Positions 39,118 to 47,965 of a stretch of 64,000 nt of DNA are shown here, in pieces. The notes under the pieces were generated by a model. It did not search any database. It was not told the origin of the DNA and saw only the letters and a program-made list of their open reading frames with translations. Source of the stretch: an uncultured Maribacter sp. (GTDB lineage Bacteria > Bacteroidota > Bacteroidia > Flavobacteriales > Flavobacteriaceae). Position numbers and translations under genes: made by a program. The stretch's first letter is position 1, and the number at the start of each line of letters is the position of its first letter. The DNA lies in NCBI RefSeq assembly GCF_947495965.1, contig NZ_CANMBB010000010.1, positions 1-64,000 on the forward strand, given 5' to 3'.

Positions 39118-40401
39118 TTAGGTATTTCCTTTTAATAAATTTACACCTATTGCACATTGCAAACATTTATTTTTGGTACAATAATTAGTATATAATTGTA
39201 ACAAAGCTTGACTATCTTTTGCAGATGCTATAGATATACCTCTTTTTTTAAAGTTATTTATAATAGAATTATCTTCCGTATCTATTTTTGAAATAATATT
39301 TAAAAGCTCTTCATTTACATCTTTTCCAAGACTTTTTGCATAATAAAATTTAAAAGGGATAATAGTATTTATTACTATTAAATCTATAAATTTCTTAGTA
39401 ATTTTCTTTTTACTTTTTTTACTTTCTTTTCCAAAACTATAGTGTGTATCCCAATATTCACTAGCATAAACAGTAAAAATGCTATGCAAATCTTCTAAAG
39501 ATGTTTCACATATTAATTTTGAAAATAAATTTTGATGTTTCCCATACAAACTAGCAAATTGAGAAAGCCTTATTGTTGGGAAATTAGGTGGTCTAAGCTT
39601 AAAAAAGTGAGGTTTTTCTATACCTATTTCGCTAAGTTCTAACTTATTTTTAACAAACTCATATTCCTTTTTTAATTTAATATAATAAACATCTACACAG
39701 TCTTTTTTTTCTAAAAGACCTAACAAACCGTATAATACACTCTCTAGCTGAAAGTTATTATTCTTAAGTTTAGACACCGTAGATGAATTTAAACTCTTCT
39801 GTAAACTAAAAAAAGAATCCCCATTAATTTTTAGTCCAAAATTCTTTAAAAGCAGAATAAAAAGAACATACTCCCAATCATTATTAGACTGTAACAAAAG
39901 CTCTTTTATAACTTGTGTTTTTTGCTCTAAACGTTCAAAAAATAGACGTTCTAGCCAATTATTGGCTACAAAATCATCTATTTCATTAATATCTTTTTCA
40001 CAATTTATAAACTTAGTATCTGTAGTAGTAAATAAATTCTCGTAATTTATTAAAAGCTTTTCTTCTATATACTTCTTTAACTCTACTGTTGGAATTTTAC
40101 TATTATCCTTCCTAAAAACAGAAGCATCATCTTCCCAAACTACATGAAGTATCACAGAATTATAATTATCATCTACCTCATGATTATGAGCGTACCAGTC
40201 TGATGATTTTAGATGTATTTCTACATTACCAACCCACAACTGTTCTCCCACACGGACTTGCGCATTAAAAAAATCTGGCCCTTCTTTATAATTATGCTGT
40301 CCAATTTTTACAATGGTTACAGGTATGTTATCTGTTGTTTTTAAATTAGTTGTTGGTATTTTTTTATGTTTCCAAATAAAATGTAATAAGTCTTCTTGCA
40401 T
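39118..40401 (-). CDS. DUF2851 family protein
   Basis: A 427-aa cytosolic protein of a family almost restricted to Bacteroidota. The N-terminus (EDLLHFIWKHKKIPTTNLKTTDNIPVTIVKIGQHNYKEGPDFFNAQVRVGEQLWVGNVEIHLKSSDWYAHNH) is the conserved signature and resembles a nuclease-like fold (Asp, Glu and His in the WVGNVEIHLKSSDW motif), and the last part holds a Cys cluster (CTKNKCLQC). No function has been shown that I know. It starts the little operon DUF2851-PspC-K+ channel. Confidence 0.9.
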   Translation of the reverse strand: MQEDLLHFIWKHKKIPTTNLKTTDNIPVTIVKIGQHNYKEGPDFFNAQVRVGEQLWVGNVEIHLKSSDWYAHNHEVDDNYNSVILHVVWEDDASVFRKDNSKIPTVELKKYIEEKLLINYENLFTTTDTKFINCEKDINEIDDFVANNWLERLFFERLEQKTQVIKELLLQSNNDWEYVLFILLLKNFGLKINGDSFFSLQKSLNSSTVSKLKNNNFQLESVLYGLLGLLEKKDCVDVYYIKLKKEYEFVKNKLELSEIGIEKPHFFKLRPPNFPTIRLSQFASLYGKHQNLFSKLICETSLEDLHSIFTVYASEYWDTHYSFGKESKKSKKKITKKFIDLIVINTIIPFKFYYAKSLGKDVNEELLNIISKIDTEDNSIINNFKKRGISIASAKDSQALLQLYTNYCTKNKCLQCAIGVNLLKGNT

Positions 40402-40480
40402 AAATTTTAAAGTAATATCTAAGTATTGGGCATAAAAAAACCCACTTAAAAGCAGGTTTAATGTACTAAATCTATTTTAT

Positions 40481-40792
40481 TTATTCGGCAACTTCACCTT
40501 CCCAATTCATAAAACCACCAACTAGGTTATACGCATTTTCTATTCCAATACTATTTAATATAGCGCAAGCTTGCCCGCTACGGTTACCAGAACGGCAATA
40601 CACATAAAAGTTCTTAGTTTTATCTAACTTTTCAACTTCTGTTAAAAAATCTTGACCTAAATATATATCTATGTTTGTAGAATTTGGAATATACCCTTCT
40701 TCTACCTCTTCTGGAGTTCTTACATCTAAGATAAAAGCGTTATCATCTTTTTCTAGTTGCTCTTCCCATTCTTGTTGTGATAAATCTGCCAT
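40481..40792 (-). CDS. Rhodanese-like domain protein
   Basis: A 103-aa single rhodanese domain: DDNAFILDVRTPEEVEEGYIPNSTNIDIYLG, then the active-site loop YCRSGNRSGQAC and the final VGGFMNWEGEVAE. The loop Cys should carry a persulfide sulfur. With no signal peptide it is cytosolic, likely for sulfur transfer or redox. The neighbouring genes give no hint of a pathway. Confidence 0.93.
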   Translation of the reverse strand: MADLSQQEWEEQLEKDDNAFILDVRTPEEVEEGYIPNSTNIDIYLGQDFLTEVEKLDKTKNFYVYCRSGNRSGQACAILNSIGIENAYNLVGGFMNWEGEVAE

Positions 40793-40846
40793 TTTTTACT
40801 ACTTTATTTTAATACAACAAAAATACTACATTATTTAAACATTCTC

Positions 40847-42034
40847 TTAAACAAGACCTAGGGTTTTAAATTTTCCACTTAGGATAGAACTAGGTTCTGT
40901 TTCCAACCATTCTTTAATAAGAGAGGCATATATGTTTCTAAAATCAACCTCGTATAGTAAATCTCCATTACTATCTAAATTTACTAAATCATCTGGTTTA
41001 TTATACATTCCTGGATGCTTAAGGTTTTCTCCTAGTAAAAATACCATATTAGCAGCACCATGATCCGTGCCTTTAGCAGCGTTCTGTTTTAGTCTCCTAC
41101 CAAATTCAGAAAAAGTTAAAATAATAGTATCCTTAAAAGCACCTGTTCTCTTTAAGTCTTTTACAAAAGCCGCTATACCTTTAGAGTACACCTCTAAAAG
41201 TCTTTTCTGAGAATTTAACTGGTTGGCATGTGTATCAAAACCGCCAAGGCTTGCATAATATACCTGCGTTTCTAGCCCTGAGTTAATAAATTCAAAAATA
41301 GTCTTTAATTGTTTTCCAAAAGCATTATTGGGATATTCTTGAGAAGAAGAATAGACTCTAGTTTTTTCATATATCTGAGCTGCAGAAGACTTAGCATCAA
41401 CTACCGTTTTATACAAGTAACCCAAATTATGCTCGCTTAAATGGGAAGCTGTATATTTATCAAGGATTTTACCAAAATAAGCGTCCTTTGTAGTTTTATA
41501 AAAAAGAGAAGCATCTTTAGTTGCTAAACCATTAATAGAACCTCCTTTCATTAATAAAGACAGGGTATCATCTACCTCTATTGCTCCTAATGGCTTTTTA
41601 CTTACTTCGGCTAAATACCTACCTACCCAACCTGTTTGTAAATATTCTCCAGAACCACTAGCAGTATGCCAAATATCGGTAGATCTAAAATGAGACCTAC
41701 TTGGGTTAGGATACCCTACATTATTTATAACACTTACAAAACCTGCATCATATAAAGACTTAAAATCTGTTAGACTTTCATGAAAACCATGCGAATCATT
41801 TATTACTAATACATCTTTCTTGTTTCTAGCAATCGTATTTCTATTTTTAAAATAAATATCATTCGTATATGGCACCAACGTATTTAAACCATCATTACCA
41901 CCAGATAACTGTAGGATTACTATTTTTTTATGACTAGGAATAACACCAGTAGCTCCATAAGCTTGTACAAAACTAGGCACAAATAAAGCTGTGCTTGCTA
42001 AACCACTATTTTTTAAAAAGTCTCTTCTTTTCAT
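40847..42034 (-). CDS. DUF1501 family secreted protein
   Basis: A 395-aa protein whose N-terminus, MKRRDFLKNSGLASTALFVPSFVQA, looks like a Tat-type signal (RRDFLK). The body has the sulfatase-like DUF1501 fold: KIVILQLSGGNDGLNTLVPY, YPNPSRSHFRSTDIWHTA, YASLGGFDTHANQL, ILTFSEFGRRLKQNAAKGTDHGAANMVFLLG. The conserved Asp/His residues suggest metal binding, but no substrate is known. It is 14 nt behind a DUF1800 gene; the two families occur as a pair in very many bacteria and act in the envelope. Confidence 0.92.
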   Translation of the reverse strand: MKRRDFLKNSGLASTALFVPSFVQAYGATGVIPSHKKIVILQLSGGNDGLNTLVPYTNDIYFKNRNTIARNKKDVLVINDSHGFHESLTDFKSLYDAGFVSVINNVGYPNPSRSHFRSTDIWHTASGSGEYLQTGWVGRYLAEVSKKPLGAIEVDDTLSLLMKGGSINGLATKDASLFYKTTKDAYFGKILDKYTASHLSEHNLGYLYKTVVDAKSSAAQIYEKTRVYSSSQEYPNNAFGKQLKTIFEFINSGLETQVYYASLGGFDTHANQLNSQKRLLEVYSKGIAAFVKDLKRTGAFKDTIILTFSEFGRRLKQNAAKGTDHGAANMVFLLGENLKHPGMYNKPDDLVNLDSNGDLLYEVDFRNIYASLIKEWLETEPSSILSGKFKTLGLV

Positions 42035-42048
42035 AGTTTCTTATTTTT

Positions 42049-43455
42049 TTAGCATAGTTGGTATTCTGGTAATGACATTAATTGTACACAGAACTCCTGC
42101 TTATTTGTTTTTTTTAAACTATGCAAAAATTCCTGAGTACCTTTGTTTGTTGTAGTACTTATTAAATAATGATACAACTCCTCGTAATTTAAGTGCCCAT
42201 AATTTTCATGAAATACTTCCCAGTTTTTTGTTACTGTAAGTCTTCTATTAAAATTAGATTTTTTCTTATTAAAATCCTCAAAACTATCTTCAAATTCTCC
42301 TTTTACATCAAAGGCAATTGTACCATTCATAAACAAAACAGAAGGCAATTTTAACCGAACCATCATAGTATTAGAATCTATCCAATTTTTACCCTCAGAC
42401 CAACCGGCTACATTTGGCGGTTCTAATAAAACTTGCCCTAATAAACGCTGTATATATAAAAACTCTTTTGGTTTTTTAAAAGAAAAAGGGATTGTCCTTT
42501 TTAATTGTACCAATAAATCTATAGGAGATTTAATTTTTTGTCCTATCATATCCTCATCATAAAACCAATTAGTCATAAAAAGGTAACGCATTACCGCATC
42601 TATACTATAGTTTTCTCTAAAAACAATTGCCAACTCCCCTATTCTATCCTCATTAGGAACATCATTAACAAAATGAAGATATATCTTCTTTGCAATAAAC
42701 TGGGCGCATTCTGGTCTTTTTAATATTAAGTCTATAATATCTTCCCCGTTAAAATTACCTTTTACGCCAAAAAATTCTTTTTCTCCAAAATCATGTTGTT
42801 TCTTACGTAAAACAAACTCCCCTTTAAAAGTGTGCCCCCAGCCCGTAAAAGCTCTTGCAGACTCTTTAATATCTTTCTCTGTATATGGGCCTATACCTAA
42901 TGTAAACAGCTCCATAAGTTCCCTAACAAAATTTTCATTAGGCTTATCTTTTCTATTTTGCTGGTTGTTTAAATAGCTTAACATTGCAGGTTCTTTTGCT
43001 ATAGCAATTACAAAATCTCTAAAATTACCTAAAGCATATTTCCTAAGCGTTGCATTATAACGTTGGGAAAAAACTATATTATTGGTACGCACTACAAAAT
43101 GATTAGCCCAAAACAAAGTCATACGTTCTCGTAACTCTTCATTAGAAGTTGCCATTTTATCTATCCAAGCTAAATTATAATCCTTTAACTTACTCCTACT
43201 TACCTTTATTAGTTCTCTAAATTTTTTAGGATTACTTTTAGGTGTATCTGTCTGTATAAATGCATCTATATCTGGAGTAGGTATATATAAATGCGTAATA
43301 GATTTAGAAGATTTAAATAGTTGTTTTACTACTTCTTTCTTTTTTAAACCAGATAATTTCTCCAATTTTTTAGGAGAAATACCAAAACCTGCTCGCTGGT
43401 ACAAATGCTTTATATGCGTACTTTTCAAAATAGAATCTTTTGTAGTTAGACTCAA
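42049..43455 (-). CDS. DUF1800 family protein
   Basis: A 468-aa protein with the family's conserved stretches: HLYQRAGFGISPKKLEKL, RERMTLFWANHFVV, NENFVRELMELFTLGIGPYTEKDIKESARAFTGW and LLEPPNVAGWSEGKNWI. No clear signal peptide is visible in this form. It is the constant partner of DUF1501 proteins, encoded 14 nt downstream; the pair may form an exported complex of unknown function. The gene is divergent from marR. Confidence 0.92.
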   Translation of the reverse strand: MSLTTKDSILKSTHIKHLYQRAGFGISPKKLEKLSGLKKKEVVKQLFKSSKSITHLYIPTPDIDAFIQTDTPKSNPKKFRELIKVSRSKLKDYNLAWIDKMATSNEELRERMTLFWANHFVVRTNNIVFSQRYNATLRKYALGNFRDFVIAIAKEPAMLSYLNNQQNRKDKPNENFVRELMELFTLGIGPYTEKDIKESARAFTGWGHTFKGEFVLRKKQHDFGEKEFFGVKGNFNGEDIIDLILKRPECAQFIAKKIYLHFVNDVPNEDRIGELAIVFRENYSIDAVMRYLFMTNWFYDEDMIGQKIKSPIDLLVQLKRTIPFSFKKPKEFLYIQRLLGQVLLEPPNVAGWSEGKNWIDSNTMMVRLKLPSVLFMNGTIAFDVKGEFEDSFEDFNKKKSNFNRRLTVTKNWEVFHENYGHLNYEELYHYLISTTTNKGTQEFLHSLKKTNKQEFCVQLMSLPEYQLC

Positions 43456-43558
43456 TTTACACTTAATAGTTTAATTATTTAATCTTCCTGTGTTAAAAAC
43501 AAATTCTTTTTTAACAAAAATTTAATTCTAAAAACGCGTCTATTTAAATAAATCAACA

Positions 43559-43575
43559 TACATTTGTATATACAA
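43559..43575 (+). promoter_or_regulatory. marR promoter box with overlapping palindrome
   Basis: The -7 box TACATTTG (43559-43566) overlaps a perfect 12-bp palindrome TTGTATATACAA (43564-43575), 13 nt before the marR ATG. This is where a MarR dimer would block transcription, so it is likely an autoregulatory operator. The -33 element is weak. Confidence 0.55.
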
Positions 43576-43588
43576 TTATTGTAGAGAC

Positions 43589-44035
43589 ATGAATGTTGAA
43601 GAAATTATAAAAACTGATAAAAAAATGGAATTACCAAGTAAAACGGTAATTCATTTAATGTTAGTCAGCAATAAAGTAAATGAAACAATAAATGCAACTT
43701 TAAAGCCTTTTGATGTTTCTATTCAGCAATTTAACGTATTACGTATTTTAAGAGGACAATGTGGTAAACCTGCCAACTTAAAAACCTTAAATGAACGTAT
43801 GGTTACTAAAATGAGTAACACTACTAGGTTAGTAGATAAATTAATAATTAAAGGGTATGTAAAAAGAGAAACATGTGAAACTAACCGAAGAAAAATTGAG
43901 ATTTACATTACCCCAAAAGGAGAAAAAGCACTTTCTAGCATGGATATTGCAATGCATAAGAATGACAAACATATTGTCCAAAATTTTTCCAAAGAAGAAC
44001 TAGAGTACCTGAACGTATTGTTCAATAAATTTTAA
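43589..44035 (+). CDS. MarR family transcriptional regulator
   Basis: A 148-aa winged-helix regulator. It shows the dimerisation helix (TVIHLMLVSNKVNETINATLKPFDVSIQQFNVLRILRG), the DNA-recognition helix region (NLKTLNERMVTKMSNTTRLVDKLIIKGYVKRE) and the wing (CETNRRKIEIYITPKGEKAL). Such proteins usually repress their own gene and its neighbour and respond to a small ligand. It is followed by yceI after 30 nt, so the pair is likely one transcript; a palindrome overlaps its promoter. Confidence 0.92.
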   Translation: MNVEEIIKTDKKMELPSKTVIHLMLVSNKVNETINATLKPFDVSIQQFNVLRILRGQCGKPANLKTLNERMVTKMSNTTRLVDKLIIKGYVKRETCETNRRKIEIYITPKGEKALSSMDIAMHKNDKHIVQNFSKEELEYLNVLFNKF

Positions 44036-44065
44036 ATATAACATTAACTATTAATTACATTAAAA

Positions 44066-44644
44066 ATGAAAAAGAAGTTATTAAGTTTAGCATTCGCAGT
44101 AGTATTTGGGTTTTCTGCTACAGCGCACTCACCTATAGATGGTGACAAAAAAACAATTAAAACTAGTGAAAGTACGGTAACTTGGAAAGGTTACAAAGTA
44201 ACTGGAGAACATGCTGGCACAATAAGTTTAAAATCTGGTTCTTTAGATTTTAACGGAAGTAAACTTACTGGTGGAGAATTTGTTGTTGATATGACTACCA
44301 TTAATACAACAGATTTAGATGGAGAAATGAAAGGAAAATTAGACGGGCATTTAGCTTCTGATGATTTCTTTGGCGTTAAGGCACACCCTACTGCTAAATT
44401 AGTTTTTAAAGATTTAAAGTCTTTTAATAAAGATTCTTACACTGTTACTGGAGACCTTACTATTAAAGGAATTACTAAAGAAATAACCTTTGTAGTTTCT
44501 GTATTTGAAAATAAAGCAACTGCTACTTTAAAAGTAGATAGAACAAAATACAACATTAAATATGGCTCTTCTAGTTTCTTTGATGATTTAAAAGACAAAG
44601 CTATTTATGATGAGTTTGATTTAGTGGTTGATTTAGCTTTCTAA
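44066..44644 (+). CDS. YceI-family periplasmic lipid-binding protein
   Basis: A 192-aa protein with a signal peptide (MKKKLLSLAFAVVFGFSATAHS) and the YceI beta-barrel: STVTWKGYKVTGEHAGTISLKSGSLDF, GGEFVVDMTTINTTDL, LDGHLASDDFFGVKAHPTAKLVFK, TGDLTIKGITKEITFVVSV, VDRTKYNIKYGSSSFFDDLKDKAI. YceI proteins bind isoprenoid or other amphiphilic molecules in the periplasm. Control by the MarR gene in front is likely. A strong terminator follows. Confidence 0.95.
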   Translation: MKKKLLSLAFAVVFGFSATAHSPIDGDKKTIKTSESTVTWKGYKVTGEHAGTISLKSGSLDFNGSKLTGGEFVVDMTTINTTDLDGEMKGKLDGHLASDDFFGVKAHPTAKLVFKDLKSFNKDSYTVTGDLTIKGITKEITFVVSVFENKATATLKVDRTKYNIKYGSSSFFDDLKDKAIYDEFDLVVDLAF

Positions 44645-44663
44645 AACAACATACATATTTTTA

Positions 44664-44699
44664 AAAACCCTGTTACTTATAACAAAGTAACGGGGTTTT
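44664..44699 (+). terminator. Terminator of marR-yceI
   Basis: AAAACCCTGTTACTT pairs with AAGTAACGGGGTTTT (one G-T pair) around a 6-nt loop and runs into T-rich sequence. Confidence 0.9.
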
Positions 44700-44719
44700 A
44701 TTATTTTTAGCACAGCCTA

Positions 44720-44750
44720 TTGGCTGTTTTAAAAATCCTTTATATATTTG
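44720..44750 (+). promoter_or_regulatory. Promoter of the trp operon
   Basis: TTG (44720-44722), a 20-nt spacer and TATATTTG (44743-44750) fit the Bacteroidota consensus very well. Transcription should begin about 44755-44757, right at the leader peptide ATG. Confidence 0.8.
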
Positions 44751-44757
44751 ATGCATA

Positions 44758-44814
44758 ATGAGGAATAAAAAAACAAATACTTGGTGGTGGAGTAACTTAC
44801 GAAAAACAACGTGA
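44758..44814 (+). CDS. trpL: Tryptophan operon leader peptide with three Trp codons
   Basis: An 18-codon open reading frame too short for the ORF track encodes MRNKKTNTWWWSNLRKTT and stops with TGA. Three consecutive TGG codons in an 18-residue peptide just after the promoter and just before a terminator are the hallmark of ribosome-mediated attenuation: when charged tRNA-Trp is scarce the ribosome stalls at the Trp codons and the terminator cannot form. The ATG lies within a few nucleotides of the predicted transcript start, so the mRNA may be nearly leaderless. trpE begins 87 nt after the stop codon. Confidence 0.85.
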   Translation: MRNKKTNTWWWSNLRKTT

Positions 44815-44844
44815 GCAAAGCATCATTGTAGTAAAACTATATAT

Positions 44845-44878
44845 AAGGCTTGTCATCACGACAAGCCTTTCCTTTTTT
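44845..44878 (+). terminator. Attenuator terminator upstream of trpE
   Basis: A perfect 10-bp stem AAGGCTTGTC / GACAAGCCTT with a 5-nt loop is followed by TCCTTTTTT. It lies between the Trp leader peptide and trpE. The ORF-track start of trpE (44850) falls inside this hairpin and cannot be right. The antiterminator partner is not obvious by eye; AAAGC at about 44817-44821 is a weak candidate. Confidence 0.85.
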
Positions 44879-44900
44879 AAAAAACTTAATACTTTATCTA

Positions 44901-46298
44901 ATGAAATATCAATTAGAGACACATTTTAAAAAAATTCTTGCAGATACCATTACTCCGGTTAGTGTGTATTTAAAAATTAGAGACCGTTTTCCTAATAGCA
45001 TCCTACTAGAAAGTAGCGATTACCATGCTAATGATAATAGTTTCTCTTATATATGCTGTAACCCAATTGCATCTATTAAAGTAGAGAACGAGGTAATCTT
45101 ACAGCAATTTCCAGATGGTACTTCAGAAGAAATAAAAATTAAAGAAGATACAAATGTTGTTTCTATACTAGATAATTTTAGTAGAAAGTTTAAAGGCAGT
45201 AAAAACGACTTTAAGTTTATAAACAATGGTCTTTTTGGGTATATGGCGTATGATGCTGTACGGTATTATGAAGATGTAGAACTTGCTAAAAAAGAAAATA
45301 GTGCTACTATTCCAGATATTTATTATGCCGTATATCAAAATATAATAGCTATAAACCATTTTAATAATGAAGCTTATATTTTTGCGCATTGTTACAATAG
45401 CAATGAAAATATTGCCGAAATAGAACAAATTTTAAACATCAGAAGTTTTGCTTCTTATAATTTTACTACCCAAGGAGAACCAACTTCTAACTTAAAAGAT
45501 GAAGAATATAAAGAACATGTAGAACTTGCTAAAAAACACTGCCAACGTGGCGATGTTTTTCAACTGGTACTTTCTAGACGTTTCTCTCAAGAATTTAAAG
45601 GAGATGAGTTTAATGTATATAGAGCATTACGTTCTGTAAACCCATCCCCCTACCTATTTTATTTTGATTATGGCGATTTTAAAATCTTTGGTAGTTCTCC
45701 AGAGGCGCAACTAATTGTAAAAGAAGGCAAAGCAGAAATTCATCCTATTGCAGGTACTTTTAAAAGAACAGGCAATGATGAGCAAGATGCTATTCTTGCA
45801 AAAAAACTTACTAAAGACGACAAAGAAAATAGTGAGCATGTAATGCTCGTAGACCTTGCTCGTAATGACCTTAGTAGAAATGGGAATATGGTTAAAGTAG
45901 AAAACTATAGAGAAGTACAATTCTTTTCCCATGTTATACACTTAGTTTCTAAAGTTACAGGACAAAAGAAAGAAGACATACCAACCATGAAAGTAGTAGC
46001 AGATACTTTCCCTGCAGGAACTTTAAGTGGCGCACCTAAACATATGGCAATGCAACTTATAGAAAAGTATGAAAAAACAAGTAGAGGGTATTATGGTGGC
46101 GCCATTGGCTTCATGGATTTTGAAGGTAATTTTAACCATGCCATAATGATTAGAACTTTCTTAAGTAAAAACCACCAACTACACTACCAGGCAGGTGCAG
46201 GTATAGTTGCTGCCTCGAAAGCAGAAGATGAATTACAAGAAACATACAACAAATTAGGTGCTTTAACTAAAGCATTGGAAATAGCAAAATCTATCTAA
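44901..46298 (+). CDS. trpE: Anthranilate synthase component I
   Basis: A 465-aa enzyme that makes anthranilate from chorismate, using ammonia supplied by TrpG. The start is set at ATG 44901 (MKYQLETHFKKIL...), since the earlier ORF-track start lies in the attenuator. An N-terminal LLES motif (ILLESSDYHANDNSFSYICCNP) is part of the tryptophan feedback site; the chorismate-binding part shows RGDVFQLVLSRRF, GSSPEAQLIV, HPIAGTFKRTG, FPAGTLSGAPK and GYYGGAIGFMDFEG. First structural gene of the operon trpEGDCFBA. Confidence 0.96.
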   Translation: MKYQLETHFKKILADTITPVSVYLKIRDRFPNSILLESSDYHANDNSFSYICCNPIASIKVENEVILQQFPDGTSEEIKIKEDTNVVSILDNFSRKFKGSKNDFKFINNGLFGYMAYDAVRYYEDVELAKKENSATIPDIYYAVYQNIIAINHFNNEAYIFAHCYNSNENIAEIEQILNIRSFASYNFTTQGEPTSNLKDEEYKEHVELAKKHCQRGDVFQLVLSRRFSQEFKGDEFNVYRALRSVNPSPYLFYFDYGDFKIFGSSPEAQLIVKEGKAEIHPIAGTFKRTGNDEQDAILAKKLTKDDKENSEHVMLVDLARNDLSRNGNMVKVENYREVQFFSHVIHLVSKVTGQKKEDIPTMKVVADTFPAGTLSGAPKHMAMQLIEKYEKTSRGYYGGAIGFMDFEGNFNHAIMIRTFLSKNHQLHYQAGAGIVAASKAEDELQETYNKLGALTKALEIAKSI

Positions 46299-46319
46299 AT
46301 TTCCAAAATAGAGAATAAA

Positions 46320-46886
46320 ATGAAAAAAATATTAGTCATAGATAATTACGATAGTTTTACCTATAATTTGGTACACTATTTAGAAGATTTAGATTGCGAA
46401 GTTGTTGTAAAACGTAACGACCAACTTAGTTTAGAAGAGGTTGATGCTTTTGATAAAATTGTACTTTCTCCAGGACCTGGTATTCCAGATGAGGCTGGTT
46501 TACTAAAACCAATAATAGAAAAATACGCTCCTACCAAAAGTATCTTTGGGGTGTGCTTAGGGCAACAAGCCATTGCAGAAGTTTTTGGTGGTTCTTTAAT
46601 AAATATAGATCAAGTTTATCATGGTATTGCTACTAAAATAAAAATTACCAAACCAGAAGATGTTTTATTTAAAGGATTAGATACGGAGATTGAAGTGGGG
46701 CGTTACCACTCTTGGGTGGTTAATCCGGATTTACCAGAAGTTTTAGAAGCTACTTCTTTTGATGAAAACGGACAAGTAATGTCCCTTCGTCATAAACTAT
46801 ATGATGTTTCTGCGGTACAATACCATCCAGAATCTGTACTTACTCCTAATGGAAAAAAAATACTAGAAAACTGGGTAAAGAGTTAA
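46320..46886 (+). CDS. trpG: Anthranilate synthase component II (glutamine amidotransferase)
   Basis: A 188-aa class I glutamine amidotransferase that hydrolyses glutamine and passes ammonia to TrpE. It shows DNYDSFTYNLVHYLEDL, SPGPGIPDEAG, the nucleophile motif GVCLGQQAIAEVFGG and the catalytic His/Glu in VQYHPESVLTPNG. The His in the middle (RYHSWVV) is also conserved. It lies 21 nt after trpE; a repeat-containing 86-nt gap separates it from trpD. Confidence 0.96.
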   Translation: MKKILVIDNYDSFTYNLVHYLEDLDCEVVVKRNDQLSLEEVDAFDKIVLSPGPGIPDEAGLLKPIIEKYAPTKSIFGVCLGQQAIAEVFGGSLINIDQVYHGIATKIKITKPEDVLFKGLDTEIEVGRYHSWVVNPDLPEVLEATSFDENGQVMSLRHKLYDVSAVQYHPESVLTPNGKKILENWVKS

Positions 46887-46905
46887 AGCACTGTAAAGAG
46901 TACAA

Positions 46906-46943
46906 AGTATTAAGTAATAAGGCTACTCAAAACACTTAATACT
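46906..46943. repeat. Inverted AGTATTAAGT repeat in the trpG-trpD gap
   Basis: AGTATTAAGT (46906-46915) and its exact reverse complement (46934-46943) frame 18 nt. The same motif appears in the trpF-trpB gap and belongs to the same repeat family. Confidence 0.65.
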
Positions 46944-46972
46944 AATTACTTAAGATTTAATACTAAAGAAAA

Positions 46973-47965
46973 ATGAAACAAATATTAAACCGACTTATTA
47001 ATCACGATATTCTTGAAAAAGAAGATGCCAAACAAGTATTGGTAAATATTGCTAAAGGCGATTATAATACCAGCCAAATTGCAGCTTTCTTAACTGTATA
47101 CATGATGCGTAGCATTACTATAGAAGAGTTAGAAGGCTTTCGTGATGCTCTTTTAGAACTTTGCCTTGCAGTAGATTTATCTGCCTATAACCCTATTGAT
47201 TTATGTGGTACTGGTGGTGATGGTAAAGATACTTTCAATATATCTACCTTATCCTCTTTTGTTACCGCTGGCGCTGGTGTTAAAGTTACCAAACATGGAA
47301 ATTATGGTGTTTCTTCTGCCTGTGGTAGTAGTAATGTAATGGAATATCTTGGTATAAAATTTAGTAATGATGCTGGCTTTTTAGAAAAGTGTTTAGCAGA
47401 TACAGGCATTTGTGTACTACACGCACCACTGTTTCATCCTGCCATGAAAAATGTTGCCCCTATCCGTAGAGAGCTTGCTGTAAAAACGTTTTTTAATATG
47501 TTAGGCCCAATGGTAAACCCAGCCTTTCCTAAAAACCAAATGGTAGGTGTTTTTAATCTAGAACTAGCAAGAATGTACGGGTATTTATATCAGAATACCG
47601 ATAAAAACTTTACCGTATTACACGCTCTAGATGGTTATGATGAAATTTCATTAACAGGAGATACCAAAACCATATCTAACCATACCGAGGGAATTATAAA
47701 ACCTTCAGATTTTGGATTACAGCCTATACAACAATCGCAAATTTATGGTGGCGATACGGTAGAATCTTCTGCAAAAATATTTATGAATGTTTTAGAAGGC
47801 AAAGGAACAGAACCGCAAAACAATGTTGTTTGTGCTAATGCTGGTGTTGCTATTGCAACTGTGAAGAACCTTACGCCAAAAGAAGGTTTTGAACTTGCTA
47901 AAGAATCCTTATTAAGTGGCAAAGGATTACAAACTCTTAAAAAATTACAAAACCTTAGCGCCTAA
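46973..47965 (+). CDS. trpD: Anthranilate phosphoribosyltransferase
   Basis: A 330-aa enzyme joining anthranilate to PRPP. The PRPP/Mg site appears as DLCGTGGDGKDTFNISTLSS and the glycine-rich KHGNYGVSSACGSSNVMEYLG; REL at APIRRELAVKTFFNMLGPMVNP is the second conserved block. Length is typical. Its stop codon overlaps the trpC start by one base (TAATG), so translation of the two is coupled. Confidence 0.97.
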   Translation: MKQILNRLINHDILEKEDAKQVLVNIAKGDYNTSQIAAFLTVYMMRSITIEELEGFRDALLELCLAVDLSAYNPIDLCGTGGDGKDTFNISTLSSFVTAGAGVKVTKHGNYGVSSACGSSNVMEYLGIKFSNDAGFLEKCLADTGICVLHAPLFHPAMKNVAPIRRELAVKTFFNMLGPMVNPAFPKNQMVGVFNLELARMYGYLYQNTDKNFTVLHALDGYDEISLTGDTKTISNHTEGIIKPSDFGLQPIQQSQIYGGDTVESSAKIFMNVLEGKGTEPQNNVVCANAGVAIATVKNLTPKEGFELAKESLLSGKGLQTLKKLQNLSA

